Source of the DNA: Candidatus Methylobacter favarea
Lineage (GTDB): Bacteria; Pseudomonadota; Gammaproteobacteria; Methylococcales; Methylomonadaceae
Direction of reading: 5' to 3'
DNA: 64,000 bases
Assembly: GCF_902806695.1 (NCBI RefSeq)
Contig: NZ_CADCXN010000069.1
Location: 1-64,000 of the forward strand
A program made the translations under genes and the position numbers. Positions 34,381 through 43,583 of this stretch are shown in pieces (the first letter of the stretch is position 1; the number at the start of each line of letters is the position of its first letter). The notes below the pieces were generated by a model that was not told where the DNA came from, did not search any database, and saw nothing but the letters and a program-made list of their open reading frames with translations.

Positions 34381-36000
34381 ATGAAAAAAACTTCCTTGCG
34401 ATTTTTACAGGCACATACCAACATGGCAAGCGTCATCAGCGAACTTGCGCCTGATTTGTTTGGAGAAGGGCATAAGGTTGATAGCGACCGGACGCCTTAC
34501 AGCCTGTTTGTTGAAGCGGTTGAACAGGTGCCGATAGCTATTTCAATTACCGATAAAAAAGCCAGAATTCTTTACGTTAATGAAGAGTTTTCCAGAGTCA
34601 CCGGTTATCAGCCTGAAGATGTGCTGGGCGAAAACGAATCAATATTATCGGACAAACGCACCCCCAAAGAAGTGTATTATGATTTATGGCATACCATCAG
34701 GAGCAAGAAAATATGGCGCGGAACATTATGCAACCGGCATAAATCCGGTCATCGCTATCTCGCTGATTTGACTATAGCGCCGATGTTAAATCAGCAAGGG
34801 ACGGTTACTCACTACATAGGCATGCATAGGGATATTACCCGGTCTCATGAATCTGAAAAAAGAATAATTAATCAAAAATTATTGATTGAATCGGTGATTA
34901 ATTCATCGCCCTTGGCTATGGTGGTTATTGACAATCAGGATCGGGTGATTTTAGATAATCATAACTATAAGGCGCTGGTCACGGATCTTGATAAAGGCGA
35001 GCCTGCACTTTATTTTTTACATAAACTGCGAGAGGAAATGGGCGATTTATGGTCGCAGTTACAAGGTGATGAACAGGGTTTTGCTAACCGTGAATTTAAA
35101 ATAGAAGGCAAAGGGAACGGGATATCGCACTGGTTTTCCTGTGCCGGAAACTGGTTCATGGAGAATGAAGTAAATGCCGATGCGTTTTTTGAAAATACTT
35201 CGAAGCAGTATCTGATACTGACCATAACCGATATCACGAGGCAACGCCGACAGATGGAAGAGCTGCATATTCAGACTTTAAAAACCCTTATGTCTGAGGA
35301 TGAGCGAGTGCGCAGCATAAGGGAAACATTGCTGGGTGCAATACACCAAATTCAAATGCCCATGAATCAAATCAGGGCTGCCGAGCAGATTTTAAAACAC
35401 AGGCAGGGAGAGCAGCAGGCGGGCCTGCTGCAGATATTGCAGCAGATTCAGCACTCGGGAGAAGAAGCCGTTTCCACTATGCAAAAATGTATTCCCGAGA
35501 TTCTGCAAACCGCTGTTATTCACGTTAACCTGAACCAGATTCTGCATGACGTACTGTTACTCAGTAATCAGCGTATCTTTAGTAATGGTATAGACGTGCA
35601 TTGGCAGCCGCTTGCGCAATTGCCCTGCATGCTGGGTTCTGAAAATCGCCTGCGCATATTATTCAAGCAATTGATAGACAATGCGATTGAAGCCATCAGC
35701 GAGTCGGATTGTACGCAGCAGCGGCTCAAGATTACTACGAATGCCGACGCTGATTTGATTTATGTCAGCATTGAAGATACCGGGCCGGGGATTCCGGTCG
35801 ATAAGCGCGCAAAAGTATTTGAACCTTTTTATACCACTCGCCCCATGGGAGGCACTCAGGCCGGAATGGGGCTGGTTATGGCAAAGGAAATTGTTAACCA
35901 GCACCAGGGATTTATTGATATAGATCCAGGTTATGCTCAGGGATGCCGGCTCAGGATAAGTTTTCCCCGGCACAGACAGAAGCCCGGGGGTCTGGACTAA
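34381..36000 (+). CDS. nifL: Nitrogen fixation regulator NifL
   Basis: A 539-residue anti-activator that blocks NifA under oxygen or fixed nitrogen. PAS1 at about residues 40-160 (VPIAISITDKKARILYVNEE, ENESILSDKRTP) binds FAD as redox sensor; PAS2 spans about 165-290; the H-like domain has AIHQIQMPMNQIRA, keeping the His of the Azotobacter protein; the GHKL nucleotide domain shows QLIDNAIEAI, DTGPGIP and GMGLVMAKEIVNQHQG. The start at 34381 lacks a strong ribosome-binding site; ATG at 34423 is an alternative. The stop overlaps the nifA start (TAATG). Confidence 0.95.
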   Translation: MKKTSLRFLQAHTNMASVISELAPDLFGEGHKVDSDRTPYSLFVEAVEQVPIAISITDKKARILYVNEEFSRVTGYQPEDVLGENESILSDKRTPKEVYYDLWHTIRSKKIWRGTLCNRHKSGHRYLADLTIAPMLNQQGTVTHYIGMHRDITRSHESEKRIINQKLLIESVINSSPLAMVVIDNQDRVILDNHNYKALVTDLDKGEPALYFLHKLREEMGDLWSQLQGDEQGFANREFKIEGKGNGISHWFSCAGNWFMENEVNADAFFENTSKQYLILTITDITRQRRQMEELHIQTLKTLMSEDERVRSIRETLLGAIHQIQMPMNQIRAAEQILKHRQGEQQAGLLQILQQIQHSGEEAVSTMQKCIPEILQTAVIHVNLNQILHDVLLLSNQRIFSNGIDVHWQPLAQLPCMLGSENRLRILFKQLIDNAIEAISESDCTQQRLKITTNADADLIYVSIEDTGPGIPVDKRAKVFEPFYTTRPMGGTQAGMGLVMAKEIVNQHQGFIDIDPGYAQGCRLRISFPRHRQKPGGLD

Positions 36001-37544
36001 TGTCGGGGCGTACACAATTAATCGAAGCCGAGCTGGATACCTTGTACCTTATCAGTCAGGTATTAAACAGTACGCATGACTTGTATGCGAAATTGCAAGC
36101 CGTTCTGGAGATGCTCCATAAAAGGTCAGGTATGCGTTCCGGTATGATAACGCTGCGAGAAATTGAAAGCAGCAGCATGATTGTCAGCGTTGTCCATACA
36201 AACGGCGCAGGTAAATTTTCCGAGCCGGTCAGATACAATCCAGGTGAAGGATTAATGGGCGCCATACTCGATGAGGGCAGTACGATTGTTGTTGACAAGG
36301 TATCTGAAGAGCCGCGTTTTTTAGGTCGTATGGGCTTGTATAAGCCCGAGTTACCTTTTATCGGCTCACCGATCTACATAGAAGAAGGCGATACCATCGG
36401 CGTGCTGGCAGCCCAGCCTGATAACAGTTTGTTTCTGGGCGAGCGTGCCCGGTTTATGGAGATGATTGCCAATTTGATTGCGCAAAGCGTCAAAATGCTG
36501 CGGGTAATCGAACGCAATCAGCGCAATCTGTTGAGTGAGCGGGATCAACTCAAACAGGCGTTGATCAAAAACTATAGCTTCGAGAATATCATTGGCCATT
36601 CGCTGCCAATGTTAAAAGTGTTTGATGTAATACGCCAGGTTGCCAAATGGAATACCACGGTATTAATTCGAGGCGAATCAGGAACCGGTAAGGAGGTGGT
36701 CGCCAATGCGATTCATTTTAACTCAGGCTGTGCCGGCGGCCCATTTTTAAAACTGAATTGTGCAGCCTTACCCGACACCTTACTGGAATCGGAATTATTC
36801 GGGCACGAAAAAGGTGCATTTAGCGGCGCCCTAAGCCAGCGTAAAGGCCGTTTTGAATTAGCGGATAACGGCACCCTGTTTCTCGATGAAATCGGTGAAA
36901 TTTCAGCCTCATTCCAGGCAAAACTGCTGCGCGTATTACAGGAAGGCGAATTTGAACGGGTGGGCGGCACCCAAACCATCAAGGTTAATGTTCGCATCAT
37001 TGCCGCGACCAATCGCAATCTTGAAGAAGAAGTCACCGAAGGCAAGTTCAGGGAAGACCTGTACTACCGGCTTAATGTCATGCCTGTGCAGATGCCCGCC
37101 TTACGCGACAGGACTGAGGACATTCCGCAGCTATCCGAATTCCTGCTCGGCAGAATTTCTGAGCAGCAAGGCGGGCGGCCTCTGGAAATCAAGGAAAGTG
37201 CGATACGCATATTAATGAAACACAACTGGCCAGGCAATGTCCGGGAACTGGCAAACCGGCTTGAACGGGCGGCAATCATGAGTCCCGATGGCGTCATTGA
37301 TCGTGATGTCATGGTCAATTCCGGCCTGGAAGATGTTGTGGCGCAGGCAGGGCTTAACCTTAAACCCCAAAAATCGCTGGCAGTTGACTTTAATGATGAA
37401 AACATGGATGACCGTGAACGGGTTATTGCCGCCCTGGAGCAAAGCGGTTGGGTTCAAGCCAAAGCCGCTCGTCTGCTGAATATGACGCCAAGACAAATCG
37501 CTTATCGGATTATGACCCTGGATATTACCATGAAACAAATTTAA
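36000..37544 (+). CDS. nifA: Nif-specific transcription activator NifA
   Basis: A 514-residue sigma-54 activator, starting at the ATG that overlaps the nifL stop. A GAF domain covers about residues 20-165. The AAA+ domain has GESGTGKE at 225-232 and the sigma-54 contact loop reads GAFSGA at 272-277, where GAFTGA is usual; LFLDEIGE is Walker B. No Cys-rich linker of the oxygen-sensitive alphaproteobacterial kind is present, consistent with control by NifL. The C-terminal Fis-type helix-turn-helix (AAARLLNMTPRQIAYRI-like) recognises TGT-N10-ACA. nifB does not follow, unlike Azotobacter. Confidence 0.96.
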   Translation: MSGRTQLIEAELDTLYLISQVLNSTHDLYAKLQAVLEMLHKRSGMRSGMITLREIESSSMIVSVVHTNGAGKFSEPVRYNPGEGLMGAILDEGSTIVVDKVSEEPRFLGRMGLYKPELPFIGSPIYIEEGDTIGVLAAQPDNSLFLGERARFMEMIANLIAQSVKMLRVIERNQRNLLSERDQLKQALIKNYSFENIIGHSLPMLKVFDVIRQVAKWNTTVLIRGESGTGKEVVANAIHFNSGCAGGPFLKLNCAALPDTLLESELFGHEKGAFSGALSQRKGRFELADNGTLFLDEIGEISASFQAKLLRVLQEGEFERVGGTQTIKVNVRIIAATNRNLEEEVTEGKFREDLYYRLNVMPVQMPALRDRTEDIPQLSEFLLGRISEQQGGRPLEIKESAIRILMKHNWPGNVRELANRLERAAIMSPDGVIDRDVMVNSGLEDVVAQAGLNLKPQKSLAVDFNDENMDDRERVIAALEQSGWVQAKAARLLNMTPRQIAYRIMTLDITMKQI

Positions 37545-38266
37545 GTAATCTCTGTCCAGTTCTCCGATAATGCTCTCCTGAATGCTGGACGGTACAGTTT
37601 GTGTTGATTCCATCTGTTTTAAAAGGGCACTATTTTGCATCTCTGCATGATAAGCTGAGATTTGTAAGATTTTCTGAAGAGTTTGGGCAGCCATGTCATT
37701 TTAAAAGTCAGGTTTAAACAGCATAATTGGATTGATAAGACTGTCAAATTTTCAAAATGTCAAAACACGAGTTGACAAACTTGGGCAAGGCGGCGAGTGC
37801 AGAGAGGAGTACAGAATTTTGGTTTATAAAGATTCTTGCAAGCGCCGCGGGGGCGCCTTGTTAGGCGGGGTTATGGGGAATGCCGACGATCGGTCATATA
37901 TAAAATAGCAAAGGCGAAAAGGGCCAGCTTTGGATAATGGAGACGTCCGAGCACCGAGGCGCCAGGATGGTCGCTCCACGGTCACCGGCTTCGGATAAGC
38001 CGCCCAGTGCTCGGGATTGGAAGAGGTGATTAGGCATTACTGCCAGCGCAGGGTTGTGAAGGGGCGGACTCGCGGCGGCAATCGACCTGCAGATGACGAT
38101 CCGCCTTCAAGTCCGGCTGCGTGGCAGCAGAAAATACGAGACAAGATTGCTCCTTAAAACTAAGGGCGAGCTGCGGCTGCCACAGTGCCGGAATAGCTCA
38201 TCATGGCAGGGGTTAAGATACAAGATTGGGGTTCGTACTGCGCCCCAAATCTGCGAGCTATATATA
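37545..38266. other. Gene-poor stretch after nifA, about 720 bases
   Basis: No credible gene. At 37786-37866 CAAGGCG and CGCCTTG are inverted, followed by GTTAGGC. The region around 37900-38110 is more GC-rich than its neighbours and carries several short palindromes. It looks like decayed mobile or foreign DNA, but I recognise no coding remnant. Confidence 0.4.
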
Positions 38267-38644
38267 TTACGTATTATCTGGCTGTTCTTTGGACAAGTGT
38301 TTGTTGATGACAGAAGGCAGCTGTTTGGGCGATTTAATACGTAACTGTTTATTGATATTGAATCGTCCAAACACAACTTCAATATCATTTACTGTGACCC
38401 CGAATTCTTTTGCCAGGAATCGAACCATATGATCGGTTGCTCTGCCTCCTACCGGCGTGGCGGTGACGCTCACTTTGAGCTGATGACCTTTAGGCTTGCC
38501 AATGGCGTCCTGTTTTGCGCTGGGCGTACCAAGAATATTAAGCACCAGGATGTCGCCATCCCAGGCACAAAAAGAATCTATCGCCAATCCTTTGCGCCCG
38601 GCGTTGCCTTCGGATTTTGATTTTGTTTTTTTCGGTTTTGCCAC
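38267..38644 (-). CDS. DUF167 family protein (YggU-like)
   Basis: A 125-residue protein. After a basic N-terminal tail (MAKPKKTKSKSEGNAGRKG) it has the DUF167 core: WDGDILVLNILGTPSAKQDA, HQLKVSVTATPVGGRATDHM and VRFLAKEFGVTVNDIEVVFG, then NKQLRI. In the usual family the motif is V.P.A....I.G......KV.V.APP..GKAN..L...LA; here it is close. Function unknown. It is isolated in the repeat-rich stretch. Confidence 0.82.
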   Translation of the reverse strand: MAKPKKTKSKSEGNAGRKGLAIDSFCAWDGDILVLNILGTPSAKQDAIGKPKGHQLKVSVTATPVGGRATDHMVRFLAKEFGVTVNDIEVVFGRFNINKQLRIKSPKQLPSVINKHLSKEQPDNT

Positions 38645-39083
38645 AGAATCTAGTTAATGTAGAGATAAATTTCCTGATGGACTGAGTTGGGACCATATGG
38701 CGAGCATAAGGTATACGCATCGCGTATCATTTCCAAAAAGTTCCGAAAAGGATTTAAAGGAGACGCTATGAACATCTTATAATACTAAAAAATTACCGGG
38801 GACAAGGCGTAATCGCTTTACCGGTCTTGACGCAATTGACGGGTTGCGTGCCTCAGCCTATCCTATGGTCCTGTACCCATTGGAAAAGTGCATAGGGAAT
38901 AACATGATGATACCGGAGTTTGTTGATAAGGGGACGTAAACCAAATGTAGGGCATGCATCCCGGTACCTTTTGAGAATGATAAAGCATCATTCACCCGCC
39001 CATTGAACGCCGTTAAGCCCGGCATAATCCTCAATTTTCGAGCCCCGGCGTTAGGAATAATCGCCGTCATCCTGTGGCATAGT
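38645..39083. other. Intergenic, about 440 bases, downstream of a transposase relic
   Basis: Short unrelated frames only. The stretch lies 3' of the RAYT relic on its strand and may contain its scrambled remainder, but no RAYT C-terminal motif is readable. Confidence 0.4.
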
Positions 39084-39281
39084 TCAGATCGCCTGAATAT
39101 GACCGGGTAATATGACCAGCGCATCGACCTCAAAAGGCAATTGACTCCAGCGATGCCAAATTGTAGCTCGCAAATAATCTCGCCCCCTGTCACTCGCCAA
39201 AATGCCCGCCCGCCTTTCTGTCACCCTGGTAAATAAAAATGACCACCCACCCGGTACATAACAACGACGATAATCGGACAA
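39084..39281 (-). pseudogene. Relic of a REP-associated tyrosine transposase (RAYT)
   Basis: A 65-codon frame begins MSDYRRCYVPGGWSFLFTRV and reads through FEVDALVILPGHIQAI, which matches the N-terminus of RAYT (Y1 transposase) proteins, where VLLPDHLHAIW carries the metal-binding HxH motif. The motif is decayed to GHIQ, the frame stops at once after it, and the catalytic Tyr half is missing. RAYTs are thought to mobilise REP palindromes, of which this window has many. Confidence 0.75.
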
Positions 39282-39370
39282 GACAGTCTCCGAAAAAATG
39301 CCCTGCTACGGTGAGATTTTGCGAATTCATGTTCGCGCGCTCCGCGGCATTGTCTGGTTAGACGTACTTT

Positions 39371-39916
39371 TCAGTCAACATCCCTTCTGATTTTGTCTGC
39401 AATCTCATCGGCTTCCCTCATCAAATCAAAGATTTGCTTTTTTATATTCGCATATCTGGCCCATTCCTCGGGCATTGCTGTTTTAATTTTATCTATATCT
39501 ACTGGTTTGGCATAACCATCAAGATAGGCTTGTATTTGCGCTTTCAAAGCTTTTTGTTCTTGCTCATCTTCCACTTTGGTCTCGATGAACTCTTGCCAAT
39601 CCTTTGATCCCTTCTTTGAATTGCAGTCACGACAGCAGGGAAGTAGATTGCCGATTTGATGGCCATAGCCACGAAATTGAGAATCCTTTACCAGGCCAAT
39701 AAGATGATCCCAGGTTTGCGCATGGCCACCGCAGTAAACACAAATAAGAGCATCGTCAGGATTCTGCCCCAAGAGCCTTAAAGCAATATTCAGCATTTGT
39801 GAATCGTAGTTATCATTGGGTGCGAGCGCAGAAGCAAATGCACGATTAATTGTGGTCTTTCTCTTTTGAAAAATTGAGTATGGCTTGAGATGAGTTTTGA
39901 TGCTTTCTTTTTTCAT
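39371..39916 (-). CDS. HNH endonuclease domain protein
   Basis: A 181-residue protein with a treble-clef HNH fold: CVYCGGHAQTWDHL gives the first CxxC and the catalytic DH, then GNLLPCCRDCNSKKG gives the second zinc pair and conserved Asn. The N-terminal 60 residues are helical; the C-terminal part has a charged coiled section (KKQIFDLMREADEIADKIRR). Such stand-alone HNH proteins act in defence or mobile elements; no methylase or partner gene is adjacent. It lies in the low-density, repeat-scarred stretch and is likely acquired. Confidence 0.85.
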   Translation of the reverse strand: MKKESIKTHLKPYSIFQKRKTTINRAFASALAPNDNYDSQMLNIALRLLGQNPDDALICVYCGGHAQTWDHLIGLVKDSQFRGYGHQIGNLLPCCRDCNSKKGSKDWQEFIETKVEDEQEQKALKAQIQAYLDGYAKPVDIDKIKTAMPEEWARYANIKKQIFDLMREADEIADKIRRDVD

Positions 39917-40040
39917 ATGCTAGAGATGATTCACTTGTTTACATCTAAAGAGTTATTAAACAGATCGGTCTATCACTCATTTTTCATAATATACAAATAT
40001 ATACATAGACGACTTAATGCTCAGTGTTTAAGCTGTTATT

Positions 40041-40715
40041 TCACCCACACTTACTCTCCCCGCAATTCAAACAAGTCATACACCCATCCATCAACACCAT
40101 GGCCTTGGTGCTGCACTTGTTGCAGAGCACGGCTTTTTCCGGGAACGCCTGGCCTTCCGACTCGCCATGCTGGGCTTCGAATTCGCGGCGTTTTTGGTCA
40201 AGAAACTTTTTCTGGTGGTCGGTCATCGCTTCCGGCTTGATCATGCCGATGTGTTTCAGGTGCGATTCGATGGCGTAGCCGATTTCGGCGACCAGCGACG
40301 GCATGAATATGCCGCCTTTTTTGAAATAGCCGCCGCGCGGGTCGAATACCGCTTTCAGCTCTTCGACCAGGAAGCAGGAATCGCCGCCTTTGCGAAATAC
40401 CGCCGAGATAACGCGCGTCAGCGCCAGCACCCATTGGAAATGCTCCATGTTTTTGGAGTTGATGAAGATTTCGTAAGGGCGGCGCTCTTCGTAGGGGGTG
40501 CCCTGGTTCAGGATGATGTCATTGATGGTGATATACAACGCATGTTCCGACTGCGGAGTTTTGATCTTGTAGGTTGAGCCTACCAGCACTTCGGGCCGCT
40601 CGACGTTTTCGTGCATGTGCTGCGGCGACTGCTGTTCTTCCTGCTTGGCCGCTTTGATGTCGTCTTTGTTCAGGACTTTGTAGCTGACGATTTTTTTGGT
40701 GATTTTATGTGCCAT
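40041..40715 (-). CDS. nrdJb: B12-dependent ribonucleotide reductase, C-terminal subunit NrdJb
   Basis: A 224-residue protein corresponding to the C-terminal section of class II RNR, encoded separately as in Pseudomonas aeruginosa. It has the TSCPD-type domain (YEIFINSKNMEHFQWVLALT, RKGGDSCFLVEELKAVFDPR) and ends in a Cys-rich tail CNKC...CMTCLNCGESKCG, which includes the redox cysteines that re-reduce the active site. It starts 16 nt after nrdJa. Confidence 0.9.
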   Translation of the reverse strand: MAHKITKKIVSYKVLNKDDIKAAKQEEQQSPQHMHENVERPEVLVGSTYKIKTPQSEHALYITINDIILNQGTPYEERRPYEIFINSKNMEHFQWVLALTRVISAVFRKGGDSCFLVEELKAVFDPRGGYFKKGGIFMPSLVAEIGYAIESHLKHIGMIKPEAMTDHQKKFLDQKRREFEAQHGESEGQAFPEKAVLCNKCSTKAMVLMDGCMTCLNCGESKCG

Positions 40716-40731
40716 TTTGATATATCTCCCC

Positions 40732-42882
40732 TTAGAATTTACCGTAATAGCCTTCTTTCAAGGCATCGAACAGGTTCGCGGCGCTGTGGATTTCGCCGTC
40801 GTATTCAATCTCGTCATTGCCTTTAAATTCGGCTACCGAGCCGTCTTCAAGCGTAAATTGATAGGTGGTGTTTTCCAGATCGGATTCCTTGACCAGCACG
40901 CCCTGGAATGCTTCCGGATTAAAGCGGAACGTGGTGCAGCCTTTCAGTCCCTTGTCATAGGCATATTCATAAATAGACTTGAAGTCTTCATAAGGGAAAT
41001 TAGTCGGCACGTTAGCCGTCTTCGAAATGGAGGAATCGATCCATTTTTGCGCGGCGGCCTGGATATCGACATGCTGTTTCGGACTGACATCATCGGCGGC
41101 GATAAAATAATCCGGCAATTTCTGCTCGGGATTGTCGCTGTAAGGCATGGCGTCAGGATTCACCAAAGCCCGATAAGCCAAGAGCTCAAAGGAAAAAACA
41201 TCCACTTTTTCCTTGGATTTCTTGCCGGCGCGGATCACATTGCGCGAATAATGATGGGCAAAGCTGGGTTCAATGCCGTTGCTGGCATTATTGGCCAGCG
41301 ACAGCGAAATAGTGCCGGTCGGCGCGATGGAGCTGTGATGGGTGAAACGGGCGCCGGTTTCAATCAATTCGGCGATCAGCGCAGGCTCTTCCTTTTCCAG
41401 TTGCTGCATGTAGCGGCTGTATTTGGCGAATAAAAGTTTGCCGGGAACCTGATCGCCTATTTTATAGCCGTCGGCAATCATTTCCGGGCGTTTATGCAGC
41501 ATTTCCCCGGTGATCGTAAACAGTTGCTCCATAATCGGGGCGGGGGCTTTTTCCTTGGACAGAGCCAATCCTGCTTTCCAGCCTTCCACTGCTAGAATCC
41601 TGGTGACGTCTTCAGTAAATTGCAGCGATTGGTCATCGCCGTATCTCATGCCCATCATCGTGACGGTCGAGCCCAGCCCCAGATAGCCCATGCCGTGCCG
41701 GCGCTTGCTGATAATTTCCTCGCGTTGCCCGGCCAGGGGCAGGCCGTTGACTTCAACCACATTATCCAGCATTCGCGTAAAAATCCGGATGGTTTTACGG
41801 TAAGTATCCCAGTCAAAATGCGCTTCGCCAGTAAAGGGTTTTTTAACGAAGCGGGTCAGGTTGATTGAACCCAACAGGCAGCTGCCGTAAGGCGGCAGGG
41901 GCTGTTCGCCGCAGGGGTTGGTGGCGCGGATATTTTCGCAAAACCAGTTGTTGTTCATTTCATTGACTTTATCGATCAGAATAAATCCGGGTTCGGCATA
42001 GTCATAGGTTGAGGTCATGATAATATCCCACAAACGGCGCGCAGGCAGGATTTTGGTAATCCGGCAGGCAACCAGCCCGTCATTGTTGACGACATATCCG
42101 TCCTTGCCGGGAAGATCGCGCCAGATGATCTGCTCCTTATTGCTTAAGTCCAGTTTATCCAGTCTGACTTCTATTTCGGTGACAGGAAATGATAACGGCC
42201 AGGGCAGATCGTTTTTTACGGCTTCGACAAATTCAGTGGTAATCAGCAGGGACAGATTAAACTGGCGCAGCCGGCCGTTTTCGCGTTTGGCGCGGATAAA
42301 CTCAACCACGTCAGGATGACCCACATCAAAAGTGGCCATTTGCGCGCCGCGCCTGCCGCCGGCAGACGATACGGTAAAACACATCTTGTCGTAAATATCC
42401 ATGAACGACAGCGGCCCGGAAGTATAGGCGCCTGCGCCCGAAACATACGCGTTTTTGGGACGCAAGGTCGAGAATTCATAGCCGATGCCGCAGCCGGCTT
42501 TCAAGGTAAGCCCGGCTTCATGCACCTTGTGCAGAATATCATCCATGGAATCGGCGATAGTGCCGGAGACGGTGCAGTTAATCGTCGAGGTCGCCGGTTT
42601 GTGCTCCAACGCTCCGGCATTGGAGACAATGCGCCCGGCCGGAATAACGCCTTGCCGCAGGGCCCATAAAAATTCCTTGTAATGCTGTTCCTGTTTATTT
42701 TTACCTTTTTCCACTTCGGAAAGTGCTTTGGCAATGCGTTGATAGGTTTCGTCAATAGTGGCATCCAGCGCTGCCCCATCCTTGGTCTTCAAGCGATATT
42801 TAGTATCCCAGATATCCATTGACGCATCCTGAAAAGGTATCTCGGTTACAGTGTTTGCGATAACATGAAGTTGTGCTGTCAT
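40732..42882 (-). CDS. nrdJa: B12-dependent ribonucleotide reductase, catalytic subunit NrdJa
   Basis: A 716-residue class II (adenosylcobalamin) ribonucleotide reductase catalytic chain. Motifs are TSTINCTVSGTI (first redox Cys), GCGIGYEFSTLRP, RATNPCGEQPLPPYGSCLLG with the catalytic N-C-E set, and ASNGIEPSFAHHYSR. It works with or without oxygen, which suits a microaerophile. GAGGAG precedes the ATG. A pair of NrdR boxes lies about 85-130 bp upstream; I found no cobalamin riboswitch. Confidence 0.94.
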   Translation of the reverse strand: MTAQLHVIANTVTEIPFQDASMDIWDTKYRLKTKDGAALDATIDETYQRIAKALSEVEKGKNKQEQHYKEFLWALRQGVIPAGRIVSNAGALEHKPATSTINCTVSGTIADSMDDILHKVHEAGLTLKAGCGIGYEFSTLRPKNAYVSGAGAYTSGPLSFMDIYDKMCFTVSSAGGRRGAQMATFDVGHPDVVEFIRAKRENGRLRQFNLSLLITTEFVEAVKNDLPWPLSFPVTEIEVRLDKLDLSNKEQIIWRDLPGKDGYVVNNDGLVACRITKILPARRLWDIIMTSTYDYAEPGFILIDKVNEMNNNWFCENIRATNPCGEQPLPPYGSCLLGSINLTRFVKKPFTGEAHFDWDTYRKTIRIFTRMLDNVVEVNGLPLAGQREEIISKRRHGMGYLGLGSTVTMMGMRYGDDQSLQFTEDVTRILAVEGWKAGLALSKEKAPAPIMEQLFTITGEMLHKRPEMIADGYKIGDQVPGKLLFAKYSRYMQQLEKEEPALIAELIETGARFTHHSSIAPTGTISLSLANNASNGIEPSFAHHYSRNVIRAGKKSKEKVDVFSFELLAYRALVNPDAMPYSDNPEQKLPDYFIAADDVSPKQHVDIQAAAQKWIDSSISKTANVPTNFPYEDFKSIYEYAYDKGLKGCTTFRFNPEAFQGVLVKESDLENTTYQFTLEDGSVAEFKGNDEIEYDGEIHSAANLFDALKEGYYGKF

Positions 42883-42965
42883 GGGGCTGCTCCTCTGGAC
42901 GTTAAAATTGAGTTGAAATAAGCATTAAATCAGCAGATTAGCGAATAGGCGATCACAGCTTATTC

Positions 42966-43013
42966 TGTCTATATCTAGTATTTTCTTTAATATTATAACA
43001 CAATATATAGTGT
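42966..43013 (-). promoter_or_regulatory. Pair of NrdR boxes upstream of nrdJa
   Basis: ACACAATATATAGTGT at 42998-43013 is an almost perfect NrdR box palindrome; a weaker partner, TGTCTATATCTAGTAT, lies at 42966-42981. Centre-to-centre spacing is 32 bp, three helical turns, as is usual for NrdR pairs that repress ribonucleotide reductase genes. Confidence 0.8.
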
Positions 43014-43355
43014 TATGTGAATAGATAATGAGCCGACAGGCAATAAAAATAAGCTACAGCGCTTGCCTGCGGTTATCTTGAAAAATTTCTTCTGGCATCC
43101 CGGATGCCAGAAGAAGCTAAAATAAATACCTTTCGGTTTTGACTCAAACTCAACTTTAGGGTAGCTTTTGCTGGAATCAAAGACGTAGGCTGTATTGGTG
43201 GTCCAGGTATGATTTTTTTATCTGTAGAAAGTGATAGCGACTTATTAACTTTACATTTCTTGTAGAGATCGGGCATAAACGGGAATCGTCGTTTAGGCCA
43301 CGGGTTTTATGATTCTTAAGTGTTTATTTATAAAGATTGGTTGATCCGGGAGGAG
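43014..43355. other. Intergenic between nrdJa control region and the 43356 gene
   Basis: A 10-bp inverted repeat GGCATCCCGGATGCC-like (TCTGGCATCC/GGATGCCAGA) at about 43091-43112 forms a strong hairpin. Nothing else is recognised. Confidence 0.45.
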
Positions 43356-43583
43356 ATGGATTTGAATACATACTTCACTAAAGTAATGAACCGGCAAGAC
43401 GGTATTTCAGCCGCTATCGGAGATATAGACCTAAAGAATTACCTGGCCATCATTTTTCAGCTAGGAATTGTTGCCCTGTTGTTACGGCAACTTCATATTG
43501 AAAGCGCCGCCTTTCTGCGTCTTGCCATACTGGTATTTGGGGGCTTTGCTCATACTGCCATTGCGTTTGCGTTAAACCCGTAG
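43356..43583 (+). CDS. Small membrane protein, unknown
   Basis: A 75-residue frame from ATG at 43356 (GGGAGGAG is directly before it; a GTG at 43320 gives 87 residues). MDLNTYFTKVMNRQDGISAA is hydrophilic; then LAIIFQLGIVALLLRQLHIE and LRLAILVFGGFAHTAIAFAL are two hydrophobic segments. It could be a two-helix inner-membrane protein or the remaining N-terminus of a larger transporter. No family is recognised. Confidence 0.45.
   Translation: MDLNTYFTKVMNRQDGISAAIGDIDLKNYLAIIFQLGIVALLLRQLHIESAAFLRLAILVFGGFAHTAIAFALNP

Noticed and set aside
37786-37866. Possible integron attC site (CAAGGCG...CGCCTTG-GTTAGGC), with another GTTAGAC at 39357
   Set aside because: No matching RYYYAAC left core, no integrase, and gene order between the sites does not form cassettes. 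Short core matches are likely chance.
38858-39193. 111-codon minus-strand frame downstream of the RAYT start
   Set aside because: Does not read as the RAYT C-terminus or any known domain; treated as shadow of the relic.
42883-43320. Cobalamin riboswitch for the B12-dependent reductase
   Set aside because: No B12 box or long conserved leader visible; NrdR boxes explain the region better.
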